Notes: generated from the sequence alone by a model not told the origin. Shown: positions 1-7,792, counted from the stretch's first letter. The stretch: 15,000 nucleotides of DNA from Stramonita haemastoma (GCA_030674155.1 CM060337.1:38586055-38601054); one strand, 5' to 3'. Translations and numbers: made by a program.

Positions 1-111
1 TACATTCGTAATTTTGTTCAAAATCTGTAAAATAGTTTGCGAGTGCACATCTGTTGGGAGGTCGTGGCGCTTTTTTTGTTTTTTGAGTTTCGCTTCAATG
101 CCGTTTATTTT

Positions 112-317
112 TTAGTTGACTATTATAATGTGCGTTACAAACGTGACCTCAGTTTTTCGTCTCATTCGAAAGACTAGACTTAGACCACCATTATGGATTG
201 GGGACACGTTTCGGGCACAAACTGGGATCAAACCATCACACACTTCGAACCTCCTGTCTTTTCACTTTTTAGGCAGGTGCGTTATCTTTAGACCATCATT
301 GCACATTAGTTGACAAT
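112..317 (-). mobile_element. Short diverged tRNA-headed SINE with probable target-site duplication
   Basis: Read on the minus strand, the element starts near 305 with a tRNA-like head. It has an A-box-like TGGTCTAAAGA and a B-box-like GGTTTGATCCC, which differs at one position from the consensus GGTTCGANTCC. It continues into a core, GTCTTTCGAATGAGAC, that closely matches the core of the long SINE copies elsewhere in the window (GTCTTTCGGATGAGAC), then a CTGAGGTCACG segment matching their CCGAGGCCCCG. The body between the repeats is only about 180 bp and lacks the long 3' part of the main family. TTAGTTGACTAT at 112-123 and TTAGTTGACAAT at 306-317 flank it, a 12-base direct repeat with one mismatch, as expected of target-primed insertion. 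The promoter boxes are partly decayed, so it is probably inactive. Confidence 0.6.
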
Positions 318-386
318 AGTGGTTTTTTTCTTATCATAACGATGCATTTTTTTCATTCTTGTTGTAATCTTGATAATTTCTCTAAC

Positions 387-675
387 GGGAGCCGGATAGC
401 TAAGTGGTCAGAGCGCTCGCTTTCCCAGTCAAGTTAACAGTGTTGAGCGTGGTTACCAGTTGGATGGGTGACCGTTTGCGCATCTTTGCTTCAGTACGGT
501 TCCCCCAGTTCACCCAGCTGTAAATGGGTACCTCCCTCTTTAGGGTCAGGTAAGGTAAAGCAGCGAGGGAGAGGAATGGGCGCCGCCCTCAACATTGCTG
601 GCCCGTAGAGAAGCTGAGGTCTCTCGCGCCTCGCTCCTCTACGACCGCCTAGGTTATGGGACACCTTTACCTTTT
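387..675 (+). mobile_element. Second-family tRNA-headed SINE with 5S-like segment
   Basis: A perfect polymerase III A box, TAGCTAAGTGG, lies at 397-407 inside a tRNA-like D-arm context (GTGGTCAGAGCGCTCGC). The expected B box is absent or badly decayed. At 451-474 the sequence GGTTACCAGTTGGATGGGTG and the following ACCG resemble the C-box region of 5S rRNA genes. Downstream come a CCCAGCTGTAAATGGGTACC segment with a CCCA/TGGG stem, a purine-rich GCAGCGAGGGAGAGG stretch, and a 3' end of ACACCTTTACCTTTT. The segment around CTGTAAATGGGTACC recalls, from memory, central domains of widely distributed animal SINE superfamilies. Its body is unlike the main SINE family of this window. No clear target-site duplication was found. 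Identification as a SINE is strong; family assignment is not. Confidence 0.6.
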
Positions 676-805
676 ACTCACTATAAACTGTTTTAAAGGG
701 AGCAAGTCAGAAGAGGATCATTGAATAGTTTATTTTTGTATGAAATGATGAAGTAATTAAGATATTGCGATTAAACAGACACTTATGAAGAAAATACTTG
801 TGTCT

Positions 806-852
806 AGTCCAGTCAATTGTTTATTTCCAGATGGTGCATTGAATAAGCAATG
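806..852 (+). repeat. Dispersed repeat fragment, partner of 11780-11830
   Basis: The stretch TTTATTTCCAGATGGTGCAT followed by TGAATAAGCAATGT matches 11795-11830 with about three differences over 34 bases, all purine transitions. Here it runs straight into a TG array; at the partner locus a TG array lies on the other side. The element is unidentified. It may be the 3' part of a SINE, and a looser relative may be present near 8597-8640. Confidence 0.55.
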
Positions 853-1228
853 TGTGTGTATAATTAGGTTGTTGTTATGTGTGTCTGTTGTTGTGTGTGT
901 ATGTGTTCGGGTGTTTGGTGTGTGGTGTGTGTTCGTGTGTTTGTGTGTGTGTGTGTTGTGTGTGTGTGTGTGTGTGTGTGTGGTGGTGTGTGTGGTGTGT
1001 GTGTGTGTGTTCGTGTGTTGTGTGTGTTGTGTGTGTGTGTTGTGTGCGCGTGTGCTGCTGTTGTGGTGTTTTGAGTGAGTGTGTGTTTGAGAGAGAGAGC
1101 CTGTGAGTAAGCGCGCGCGCGCGCGCGCGCGCCGGTGGTGTGTGTGTGTGTGTGTGTGTTGTGTGTGTGTGGTATGTGTGTATGTGTGTGCTGCGAGTGC
1201 GTGCGTGCGCGCGCGCGCGCGCGTGTTG
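850..1228. repeat. TG microsatellite with embedded GC tracts
   Basis: Imperfect TG/GT repeats run from 850 to about 1095 with interruptions such as TTCG and GGTG. Two alternating GC tracts follow at 1110-1132 and about 1203-1223, separated by another TG block at 1139-1195. All of it is alternating purine-pyrimidine. Open frames across it encode only Cys/Val or Arg/Ala runs and are not genes. Confidence 0.9.
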
Positions 1229-1754
1229 TGTAAAGGAGTACTCGTGCTTACGCAGTACGAATTTTGTTGTTTTTCTCCGTTTATATTTCTACGTTCTTTT
1301 CTTAATCTTTATTTTTATCTCACCGATCTGTGTCACTTTAGTTTTTCGCCACGAGCTTGTTCCTCGTTACGCTGTGGCAGGGATTAAACATCGCCATTTG
1401 ACAAGACTAGGTCAATGAAATAAACCCTTCCTCTCCCAGCATAAACTTCATCCCTCAACACAGCCCGTGCGAAACCATCTTTATTTTTTCTTTTCTTTTT
1501 CTTTTCTTCTCCCATGGAAGATCAAAAGGATGCGAGCCATCAATAGTGTGCTTGACAGGCAACACGGCTATTATTCAGCTAGCCGGCCAGGCCAGGCCTT
1601 TTTGAAGACAACAGCGCCATTGATTGGTTCCAGGCGTGCTGGTATGCGTGATGCGCTTTCCGTAATAACCCGCTTCTTCTTCGTCTTCTTTTCCCGATAG
1701 GTCGGCCCCCAGTTCGTCACCAATGTTGTTGGTGGTTAATCGAGTGCACCCGCG
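1229..1754. other. Non-coding stretch, no recognisable gene
   Basis: This interval is mixed sequence with a pyrimidine-rich tract at about 1481-1515 and a CTTCTTCTTCGTCTTCTTTTC run at about 1671-1692. No splice-bounded or codon-biased frame is apparent. A possible LTR end with a primer-binding-like site near 1700-1735 is discussed as a weak finding. Confidence 0.5.
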
Positions 1755-1756
1755 CG

Positions 1757-1815
1757 CGCGGTACTAGGCTGGGCTGGGCTGCTGGCTGGGCTTAGCTTGG
1801 GCTTGGGCTGGGTTG
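1757..1815. repeat. Degenerate GGGCT-type tandem repeat
   Basis: A short run of degenerate GGGCT/GGCTT units (for example GGCTGGGCTGGGCTGCTGG) follows a CGCGCGCG tract at 1752-1759 and lies just before the poly-T that borders the next SINE. Confidence 0.55.
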
Positions 1816-1846
1816 TTGGTTTCTTTTCTTTTTCTTTTTTTTTTTT

Positions 1847-2205
1847 TATTTTGTTCTTTTATATCGAAGATAATGGAATAAGCACTCATATGCTTTTTTT
1901 TTTTTTTTTTTCCCATCTATTCCCGTGTGTATGCAGTTTTGTCAATCTTGTCATCAGTTCCAACCGGCACACGATGGCCTACTCTTAAGAAAAGCGGAAC
2001 AGGGTTTAACATGTGCACAAGATGTTCTGCGTGCGTTCGCACATGCACGGGGCCTCGGTTTATGGTCTCATCCGAAAGACTTTTGGAGGAGAGTGGAGTC
2101 AGCACTGATGTTAACTCCAGAGGAAAAATCCACCTCGAACGGGAATCGAACCCGAGTCGTCAAATTGCGAGCGCAATGTTCTGACCACTAGGCTATCCGC
2201 CCCCA
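1847..2205 (-). mobile_element. Main-family SINE copy A, full length
   Basis: On the minus strand the element reads from a tRNA-like head at about 2205 to a tail near 1847. Both polymerase III promoter boxes are perfect: the complement of TAGCCTAGTGG at 2185-2195 and of GGTTCGATTCC at 2142-2152. A T5 run on the minus strand (A5 at 2124-2128) follows the head. The body has an imperfect hairpin GGAGTTA...TGACTCC, the core with GGATGAGAC (here TCGGATGAGACCATAAACCG), a GCACGCAGAACATCTTG segment, and the 3' end TTATCTTCGATATAAAAG. Copies B to E share this order. Part of the hairpin region carries a small insertion. Flanking poly-T blurs the tail boundary. It is presumably non-autonomous and mobilised by LINE proteins. 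Confidence 0.85.
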
Positions 2206-2530
2206 CCCTTTGGTGTTTGTGTGGGGGGATCACATCTCTGCTTTAGGCTGTGCGTGTTGCTGTCGACAGGCTTGCACGATGATGCAAAAGCGGCTTTTTC
2301 TCGTGGAGGAGTTTAGTTTCTGGGTGTTATACTTTTCATATGACTATTTTTTTGGGGGTGTAGAGCTGCCTTGTTTGCCTGTCTGTCTTTCTGTGTTGTG
2401 TTTCTTATGTCTGTGATTTTTGGTTGTGTGTGTGGTGTGTGTGGTGTGTTGTGTTGTGTCTGGTTTCTCTCCCTTGCAAACTGCACCAATTTGACAGTTT
2501 CTCTTTCCTTCTATGCCTCTGTCTCGCCAT
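2206..2530. other. Non-coding stretch, no recognisable gene
   Basis: This is mixed sequence between a SINE head and a microsatellite. It includes a TGTGTGGTGTGTGTGG patch at about 2425-2460. The reading frames crossing it come from the adjacent simple repeat. No promoter, exon or RNA signature was recognised. Confidence 0.5.
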
Positions 2531-2806
<276 letters not shown>

Positions 2807-2884
2807 GGAGCACTAAGTACAGGGCGATAGAAGTGAAAGCATGCCACCACTCGTTATGGTGATGTACAACACGCCTATCGATTT

Positions 2885-3855
2885 CTTTTTGGAGAATGCA
2901 GAACGTTGGCTTTTTTTCTCTTTTTCTCTGTTTTTTTTTTTGGTTAGAGAATGCAAAACATTAGCTTTTTTAATCTTTCTCTGTCTTTTTTTGTTAGAGA
3001 ATGCAAAACAAAAGCTTTTTTGTTTTCTTTTTTTTACTTTCTGTCTTTTTTTTTTTGGTCAGAGAATGCATAACATTGGCTTTCTTTCTCTCTCTCTGTT
3101 TAGAGAATGCATACGTTTGCTTTCTTCTCTTTCTCTGTTTAGAGAATGCATAACGTTTGCTTTTTTCTCTTTCTCTGTTTAGAGAAAGCATAACGTTTGC
3201 TTCTTCTCTTCTCTGTTTAGAGAATGCATAACGTTTGGCTTTCTTCCTCTTTCTCTGTTTTAGAGAATGCATAACGTTTGCTTTCTCCTCTTTCTCTGTT
3301 TAGAGAATGCATAACGTTTGCTTTCTTTCTCTTTCTCTGTTTAGAGAATGCATAACGTTGCTTTCTTCTCTTTCTCTGTTTTAGAATGCATAACGTTGCT
3401 TCTTCCTCTTTCTCTGTTTAGAGAATGCATAACGTTTGCTTTCTCCTCTTTCTCTGTTTTAGAGAATGCATAACGGTTACCTTCTTTCTCTTCTCTGTTT
3501 TTCTTTGGTAGAGAATGCAACATTAGCTTTTTTCTTTCTCTTTTTGTTGTTAAAGAATGCATACCATTGCCTTTCTTTCTCTTTCTCTGTTTAGAGAATA
3601 ATAACGTTTGCTTTATTTCTCTTTCCTGTTTGTTTTTGGTAAAGAATGCAAAACATGGCTTTCTTTCTCTTTCTCTATTTTTGTGTTAGAGAATGCATGA
3701 GTTTTTAATATATTTTCTTTTCTCTTTTCTTTAAAATCAACAGTACCATTCTCCTCTGTTTTCTTGTTAAAGAATGCATAACACTGCTTTCTTTCTTTTT
3801 CTTGTTTTGAAAATCATTACATTAGCTTTCTTCTTTAGAATGTATAAACGTGGAC
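2885..3855. repeat. Minisatellite of about 40 bp units, about 22 copies
   Basis: The unit starts with AGAGAATGCATAACGTTTGC and continues with a pyrimidine-rich TTTCTTTCTCTTTCTCTGTTT-type arm. Unit starts are recognisable at about 2891, 2946, 2995, 3060, 3102, 3141, 3181, 3219, 3262, 3302, 3343, 3384, 3420, 3462, 3511, 3552, 3592, 3640, 3686, 3770, 3808 and 3834. Spacing in the centre is 38-43 bases, while units near both ends are longer and more diverged. Each standard unit holds two palindromic hexamers, ATGCAT and AACGTT. Minus-strand frames give a repeated KRYAFSK-type peptide, but unit lengths are not multiples of three and frames break repeatedly, which argues against coding. Confidence 0.9.
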
Positions 3856-3888
3856 TTTCACAGATGTGGATATTATATCTATCATGTT

Positions 3889-4077
3889 CTATCTATACCA
3901 TAGTCTGGCGACCGTGGGGGCACCCCTGAAACTTGACAACCAGTTCCCTCCATTCATCACTCTGTTCTGCCTTCTCAGGGTTTTGTTGAGTTCTAGGCCT
4001 GTCCATTCACTGATGTTGTCCTCCCATATCTTCGTTGGTCTGCTTTTTCTTCCTCCTATCAAATGTGGATATCTAAA
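3889..4077 (-). pseudogene. 5'-truncated LINE: C-terminal end of reverse-transcriptase protein
   Basis: The minus strand has an open frame of about 63 codons ending at the stop at 3889-3891. It contains WEDNISEWTGLELNKTLRR and ends with SSFRGAPTVARLWYR. A W-E-D-x-I-x-E-W-T-G-L motif after a basic stretch is a hallmark I recall from the C-terminal tail of many non-LTR retrotransposon polyproteins, downstream of the reverse-transcriptase domain. No catalytic part is present: the fragment stops at an A-run on the plus strand (4075-4087), consistent with 5' truncation. The clade was not determined. The remnant at 12158-12660 carries the homologous WEDSIRE motif followed by a GAPT ending, so the two belong to related elements. 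Confidence 0.8.
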
Positions 4078-4087
4078 AAAAAAAAAA

Positions 4088-4289
4088 CCCCAAACCTCAA
4101 AGGGAACGGAAGCTAAGGGAAAGGAGAAAAAGTTAAGAAAGATGTGGTATGAAGAAAAGATGCAGTAAGTGAAAAAAAAGCTTCTTTCTTTCTTTTCCCT
4201 GTTTTCATTTTTTCTTTCTTCTTTGTCAGCCTTCCAAATGGGGAGGTTTCACTCCAATAAACGCTGTTCTTAATCCTCATCTTTAAACC
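4088..4289. other. Non-coding stretch between repeats
   Basis: This interval is A-rich and purine-rich at first, with a pyrimidine-rich patch at about 4176-4225 that recalls the arms of the nearby minisatellite. No gene was recognised. Confidence 0.45.
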
Positions 4290-4480
4290 CGGATTCTCTG
4301 AAGCAGCTTTCTTTTTTCTGTATCAGCCTGTACGAATGCGCCGCCCGGTTAAAAATGGGATTATCCCTGGGATTAGCATTCCCTCCATCTCCATTCCCCT
4401 GTAAGTCCTTCAGGGAGACTAGTAAACCGGGTTCTTCTGTGTGAGCACGCGCATACCTTGTCCACACGCCTAAAAAAGAA
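4290..4480 (+). mobile_element. Diverged SINE-core relic
   Basis: At about 4410-4475 the sequence reads AGTCCTTCAGGGAGACTAGT, then AAACCGGGTTC, then TGTGTGAGCACGCGCAT and CTTGTCCACACGC. This is alignable, with gaps, to the main SINE core (AGTCCTTCGGAATGAGACTA, TAAACAGGTTC, GTGTGCGAATGCTCGCAGA, CATCTTGCGCACA in copy B). The upstream part (about 4320-4390) does not match the head of that family, and no intact A or B box is visible. I interpret it as an old or sister element sharing the core. The boundaries are approximate. Confidence 0.5.
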
Positions 4481-4779
4481 ATACATCGATTTTTTTTTGT
4501 AGGAGAGAGAGAAAGGGCAATGATGGTTGTGACGGAATATGTAGTAGTGCTCTGCATGCAGCGAAAATTAAGTGGTCTGAGCTTGCCAGTTCTACATTGT
4601 TAGGGTAAACTGGTCATGCTTGAAACTAATTTTTTTACATCTGTTTAATTATCAATTAGTTGGGGGGGGGGGCTACGTTTTGTTTGTCATTTTCTTTTTT
4701 CTTTTCTTTACCTGTCCGTGAGTCATTTGCTTTCGTGTTTATTTATTTCAATTTTGTTGTTGTTGTTTATTTATTCATA
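4481..4779. other. Non-coding stretch, no recognisable gene
   Basis: This is AT-rich mixed sequence with a short GA patch (about 4504-4516), a poly-G run at about 4660-4671 and a TTGTTGTTGTTG patch at about 4755-4768. No coding signal was seen. Confidence 0.5.
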
Positions 4780-4941
4780 GACACACATACACACTACACG
4801 CACCCGCGCACGCACACCGCGCACGCACGCACGCACCATACACACACCCACGCACGCACGCACGCACGCACCCACTACACAAACAACACACACAGAGCAC
4901 AGACACACACACACGGCAACACACACAAACACACACACCAC

Positions 4942-4973
<32 letters not shown>

Positions 4974-5046
4974 ACACACACACACAACACCCTCCCCCCC
5001 TCTCTCTCTCTTACTTTTCTCCCTCTCTGTATCTGTCTCTTTATCT
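4780..5046. repeat. CA/GCAC microsatellite cluster ending in CT-rich sequence
   Basis: ACAC repeats with CGCACG-type units run from 4780 to about 4989, including GCAC tetramers at 4818-4870 and a pure CA run at about 4944-4972. Short C-rich and CT-rich sequence follows to the start of the next SINE. The plus-strand His/Thr and minus-strand Cys/Val open frames are artefacts. Confidence 0.88.
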
Positions 5047-5047
5047 C

Positions 5048-5392
5048 CGGGACGGGATAGCCTGGTGGTCAGAGTAATGGGCTCGTGATCTGCTGACCAG
5101 GTTCGAATCACATTCAAGAAAATTTTTCCTCTGGAGTTAACATCAGTGCCGACTCCACTCCCCCAATAGTCCTTCGGAATGAGACTATAAACAGGTTCCG
5201 TGTGCGAATGCTCGCAGAACATCTTGCGCACATGTTAATCCCCCGTTCCGCTTTTTTGAAAGAGTAGGCTATTGTGTGCCGGTGGGAACAGATGACAAAA
5301 TTTACAAAACTGCATACACACGGGAACTGGTTGTAAAGAAGCACATACGTGCTCATTCCATTATCCTCGATATAAAAGAATACATAAAAATC
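5048..5392 (+). mobile_element. Main-family SINE copy B, variant tRNA head
   Basis: The element runs head to tail on the plus strand. The A box TAGCCTGGTGG at 5058-5068 and the B box GGTTCGAATCA at 5100-5110 each differ from consensus at one position. A T5 run is at 5123-5127. The body from CCTCTGGAGTTAACATCAGT through the core and CTGGTTGTAAAGAAGC to the end CATTATCCTCGATATAAAAG follows the same plan as copies A, C, D and E. The region between the boxes (TAATGGGCTCGTGATCTGC) differs clearly from ATTGCGCTCGCAATTTGACG in copy C, so the head derives from another tRNA or subfamily. Its tail runs directly into an ACAT array. Confidence 0.85.
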
Positions 5393-5457
5393 ATACATAC
5401 ATACATACATACATACATACATACATACATACATACATACATACATACATACATACA

Positions 5458-5491
<34 letters not shown>

Positions 5492-5541
5492 CATACATAC
5501 ACACATATATATATATATATATATACAATATATATATATAT
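5393..5541. repeat. ACAT tetranucleotide array with AT block
   Basis: A near-perfect (ACAT)n array of roughly 25 or more units begins at the A-rich tail of SINE copy B and ends in an (AT)n block with one CA interruption (about 5505-5541). Growth of a microsatellite from a retroposon A-rich tail is a known origin and fits the junction here. Confidence 0.93.
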
Positions 5542-5569
5542 CCCTAATACCTGGTCTTTCTTCCTCCCT

Positions 5570-5725
5570 CCTTTCTCTCTCTCTCTCTCTGCCTCTGTCT
5601 CTGTCTCTCTTTGAACCTCTGTCTGTCTGTCTGTCTGTCTGCTCTCTCTATCCCCCCCCCCCTCTATCTCTCTCTCTCTCACACTCTCTCTTTCTCTGTC
5701 CTCTCCTCTCCTGCCCTGTGCCGTC
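5570..5725. repeat. TC/TCTG microsatellite cluster
   Basis: CT runs, a TCTG array at about 5620-5641, a poly-C run at about 5652-5662 and further CT runs form a pyrimidine-only stretch on the plus strand. Confidence 0.85.
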
Positions 5726-5928
5726 CTATTACTGAGAGAGACACACATACATACATTTACTGTGTCACGTTGTAGAGTGTCTTCTTTTACACTCCTTGAC
5801 TTCGATCTTTTTCCACTGCCTGGATTTCCTCTTCTCCATCGATCCTGTGATTGTGTTCAGGCTTTCCTTCCTTCCTTCCTCAAGACAGGACAAGACAGTC
5901 CCCTCTCCTCTTCCGTTTGGGGACGGGT

Positions 5929-5982
5929 TAGCCTAGTGGTCAGAACATTGCGCTCGCAATTTGACGACCCGGGTTCGATTCC
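5929..5982 (+). promoter_or_regulatory. RNA polymerase III type 2 internal promoter (A and B boxes) of SINE copy C
   Basis: TAGCCTAGTGG at 5929-5939 fits the A-box consensus TRGYNNANNNG, and GGTTCGATTCC at 5972-5982 fits the B-box consensus exactly. Equivalent perfect pairs on the minus strand are A 2185-2195/B 2142-2152 (copy A), A 11611-11621/B 11568-11578 (copy D) and A 14246-14256/B 14202-14212 (copy E). Activity is inferred, not shown. Confidence 0.75.
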
Positions 5983-5995
5983 CGGTCGAGGGGAC

Positions 5996-6001
5996 TTTTT
6001 T
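5996..6001 (+). terminator. T6 run: potential polymerase III terminator inside SINE copy C
   Basis: Six T residues lie 13 bases after the B box, between the tRNA-like head and the SINE body. Polymerase III commonly stops at four or more T on the non-template strand. Homologous runs are in all full copies: T5 at 5123-5127, and on the minus strand T5 at 2124-2128, T5 at 11551-11555 and T4 at 14185-14188. Confidence 0.5.
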
Positions 6002-6270
6002 CCTCTGGAGTTAACATCAGTGCTGACTCCGCTTTCCCCCCAAAAGTTTTCGGATGAGACTGTAAACTCGAGGCCCCGTGTGCGATACGCATGCAGAACA
6101 TCTTGCGCACACGTTAAATCCTGTTCGGTTTCTCGTAAGAGTAGGCCATTGTGTGCCGGTGGGAAAATGACATTTACAAAACTGTAACACACGGGGACTG
6201 GTTATAAAAAAGCATATGAATACTTATTCCATTATCCTCGATATAAAAAATTTTTATTTAAATATATTGA

Positions 6271-6619
6271 ATAATAGTTTTAAAATTTTAAGGGTGTGTC
6301 TGGTAGTTGGTGTGTTGTTGTTGTTACTTCACATTATCCGATGAAGGGAATATCTTTGTTTTTGTTTTTGTAGGTTTTGTGTTGTGGTGTACTATATTTT
6401 TTATGGTGTAGGTTCGGATTTGGTCTTCATGTGTGAATTTGTATCAAACATTATCTTTCCATCATTACTTCTGCATGAGAAGAATGGTGCTTGCGAAATT
6501 AGAAAATTTTAACTTCCCATTCTTTCAATAATGAATAAATAAAAAAAAATATAAAAAATATTAAATTATCTAGTGTAGTTTAGTGTATTAGTGTGTAAGA
6601 TCCGATTGAGTGTAGATGT
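6271..6619. other. AT-rich non-coding stretch
   Basis: This is AT-rich sequence with TGTTGTTGTTGTT and TTTTTGTTTTTG patches. It ends near an AATAAATAAAAAAAAAT stretch at about 6533-6551. No gene, exon or RNA was recognised. Confidence 0.5.
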
Positions 6620-6677
<58 letters not shown>

Positions 6678-6812
6678 AGACAGAGGGGGCAGGAAGACAG
6701 AGAGACAGAGAGACACAGACAGAGCTAAGCAGTCAATACAGATCAGAAAGAATGAGAGACAGACAGACAGACAGACAGAGACACAGACAGACACAGAGAA
6801 ACACAGAGAGAT
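6620..6812. repeat. AG array followed by GACA-type repeats
   Basis: A pure (AG)n run occupies about 6620-6676. GACAGAGA variants follow, then an (ACAG)n block at about 6754-6778 and mixed ACAGACAC units to about 6812. In complement this is CTGT repeats followed by CT repeats, the same order as at 2531-2804. Confidence 0.9.
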
Positions 6813-7019
6813 AGTGAGCCTAAACATGCATCTTCCATTTCCCACTGCCGTGAGACTGGTGTCAGTGTGAAGGCTGAAGGGTTGGTTATGAGACAGAGCG
6901 TGTTCACAGCAGAAACGGGGCAACTCTCTTGCCACTGACTTACTTATTTACTGGAAAAAGATTGTACAAAACAAACAAAAATCAACACTGCTCCTCCATA
7001 CATGTGTTTTCTATATCCA

Positions 7020-7241
7020 TACACACGCGCGCGCGCGCGCACGCACGACGCACACACGCATGCACGTACGCACCTCGACATGGTCGCACCTACGCATGCC
7101 GTTGCGTACGCGAAAAATGTGCCGCTGTGCCACCACGAACGCATGCGCCGCACGCATACACACACACACAAACGCACTATACATGCACACACACAGCGCT
7201 GCACACACACCTAACCACAGCATCACGCACACACACACCGC

Positions 7242-7276
<35 letters not shown>

Positions 7277-7282
7277 ACGACG
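7020..7282. repeat. CA/CG microsatellite cluster
   Basis: ACACGCGCGCGCGCGC at about 7020-7040 is followed by CGCACG and GCATGC-type units, then (CA)n runs at about 7158-7170, 7204-7212 and 7244-7274. Long His/Thr/Arg frames across it are artefacts. Confidence 0.85.
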
Positions 7283-7430
7283 CGCACAGAACTGAGAAAT
7301 AGAGCAAGATATAGACGGAAACAGAGACAGAAGAGAGACAGAACAGACAGAGAAGAGACGAAGAGACACAATCCAGAACAGAAAAAAAATAAAAAACAAC
7401 AAAAGCAGGAAAGTAGGACTATAAATTTCT
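7283..7430. repeat. Degenerate purine-rich GACAGA sequence
   Basis: Units such as GAGACAGAAGAGAGACAGAA dominate about 7310-7372, followed by an A-rich patch to about 7430. It looks like a decayed GA/GACA microsatellite. Confidence 0.6.
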
Positions 7431-7720
7431 GTTTCTGTGTCTGTCTGAGCCTGTGCTCTAGCTCTGTCTGTCTATTCTGTCTGATTGTTTCCCAATCTCT
7501 CTCCTCCCTTTTTCTCCCTTTCTATGTCTGTAAATCAGTCTGTCTTTTGTCTGTCTGTCTGTCTGTTCTCTGTCTCCTTTTATCTTCTGTCTACCTTCTG
7601 TCTCCCTTCTGTCTCTCTCTGTCTCCCTACTGTCTGTCTGTCTCTGTCCTGTCTGTCTGTCTGTCTGTCTCTGTCTGTCTCTTCTGTCTCTGTCTCTCTC
7701 TCTCTGTCTCTTCTGTCTCT

Positions 7721-7792
<72 letters not shown>
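7431..7792. repeat. Compound microsatellite: TCTG-rich then TC array
   Basis: Degenerate TCTG and TCTGTC units fill 7431-7690 and pass into (TC)n runs at about 7694-7792. The order and strand match the array at 2531-2804. Open frames across it are Ser/Leu/Val runs and not genes. Confidence 0.88.

Larger units (their letters stand above)
5919..6270 (+). mobile_element. Main-family SINE copy C, full length
   Basis: This is the clearest plus-strand copy. It starts at GGGGACGGG, has perfect A and B boxes, and a tRNA-like arm between them with an ATTGCGCTCGCAAT inverted repeat. A T6 run at 5996-6001 immediately follows the head. The body carries the hairpin GGAGTTA...TGACTCC, the core TCGGATGAGACTGTAAACTC, a GCATGCAGAACATCTTGCGC segment, and an ACACACGGGGACTGGTTATA segment. 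It ends in CCATTATCCTCGATATAAAA and then AT-rich sequence. The copy is about 350 bases. No clear target-site duplication was found by eye. A short deletion relative to copies B and D affects the TGGGAACAGATGACA region. Confidence 0.88.

Noticed and set aside
1467..1700. 77-codon plus-strand frame in the 1229-1754 gap
   Set aside because: It starts in a pyrimidine-rich tract giving a Phe/Ser run, and has no motif, no conserved domain and no supporting splice context.
2994..3562. Minus-strand repeat peptide with KRYAFSK and MHSL units over the minisatellite
   Set aside because: Unit lengths are 38-43 bases and shift frame repeatedly. Several competing frames show the same peptide in patches. 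This is what a non-coding tandem repeat gives.
5391..5500. CRISPR-like regular repeat array (ACAT units)
   Set aside because: It is a spacer-free tetranucleotide microsatellite in eukaryotic DNA.
5929..5991. Functional tRNA gene at the SINE copy C head
   Set aside because: The A and B boxes are perfect, but the acceptor and anticodon arms do not fold into a standard tRNA by eye. The sequence continues into a SINE body repeated elsewhere in the window.
6944..7307. Cys/Val-rich and His/Thr-rich frames over CA/CG arrays
   Set aside because: They are repeat artefacts on both strands. The same pattern recurs at 4771-4990, 8221-8435, 11071-11376, 12908-13342 and 14277-14685.
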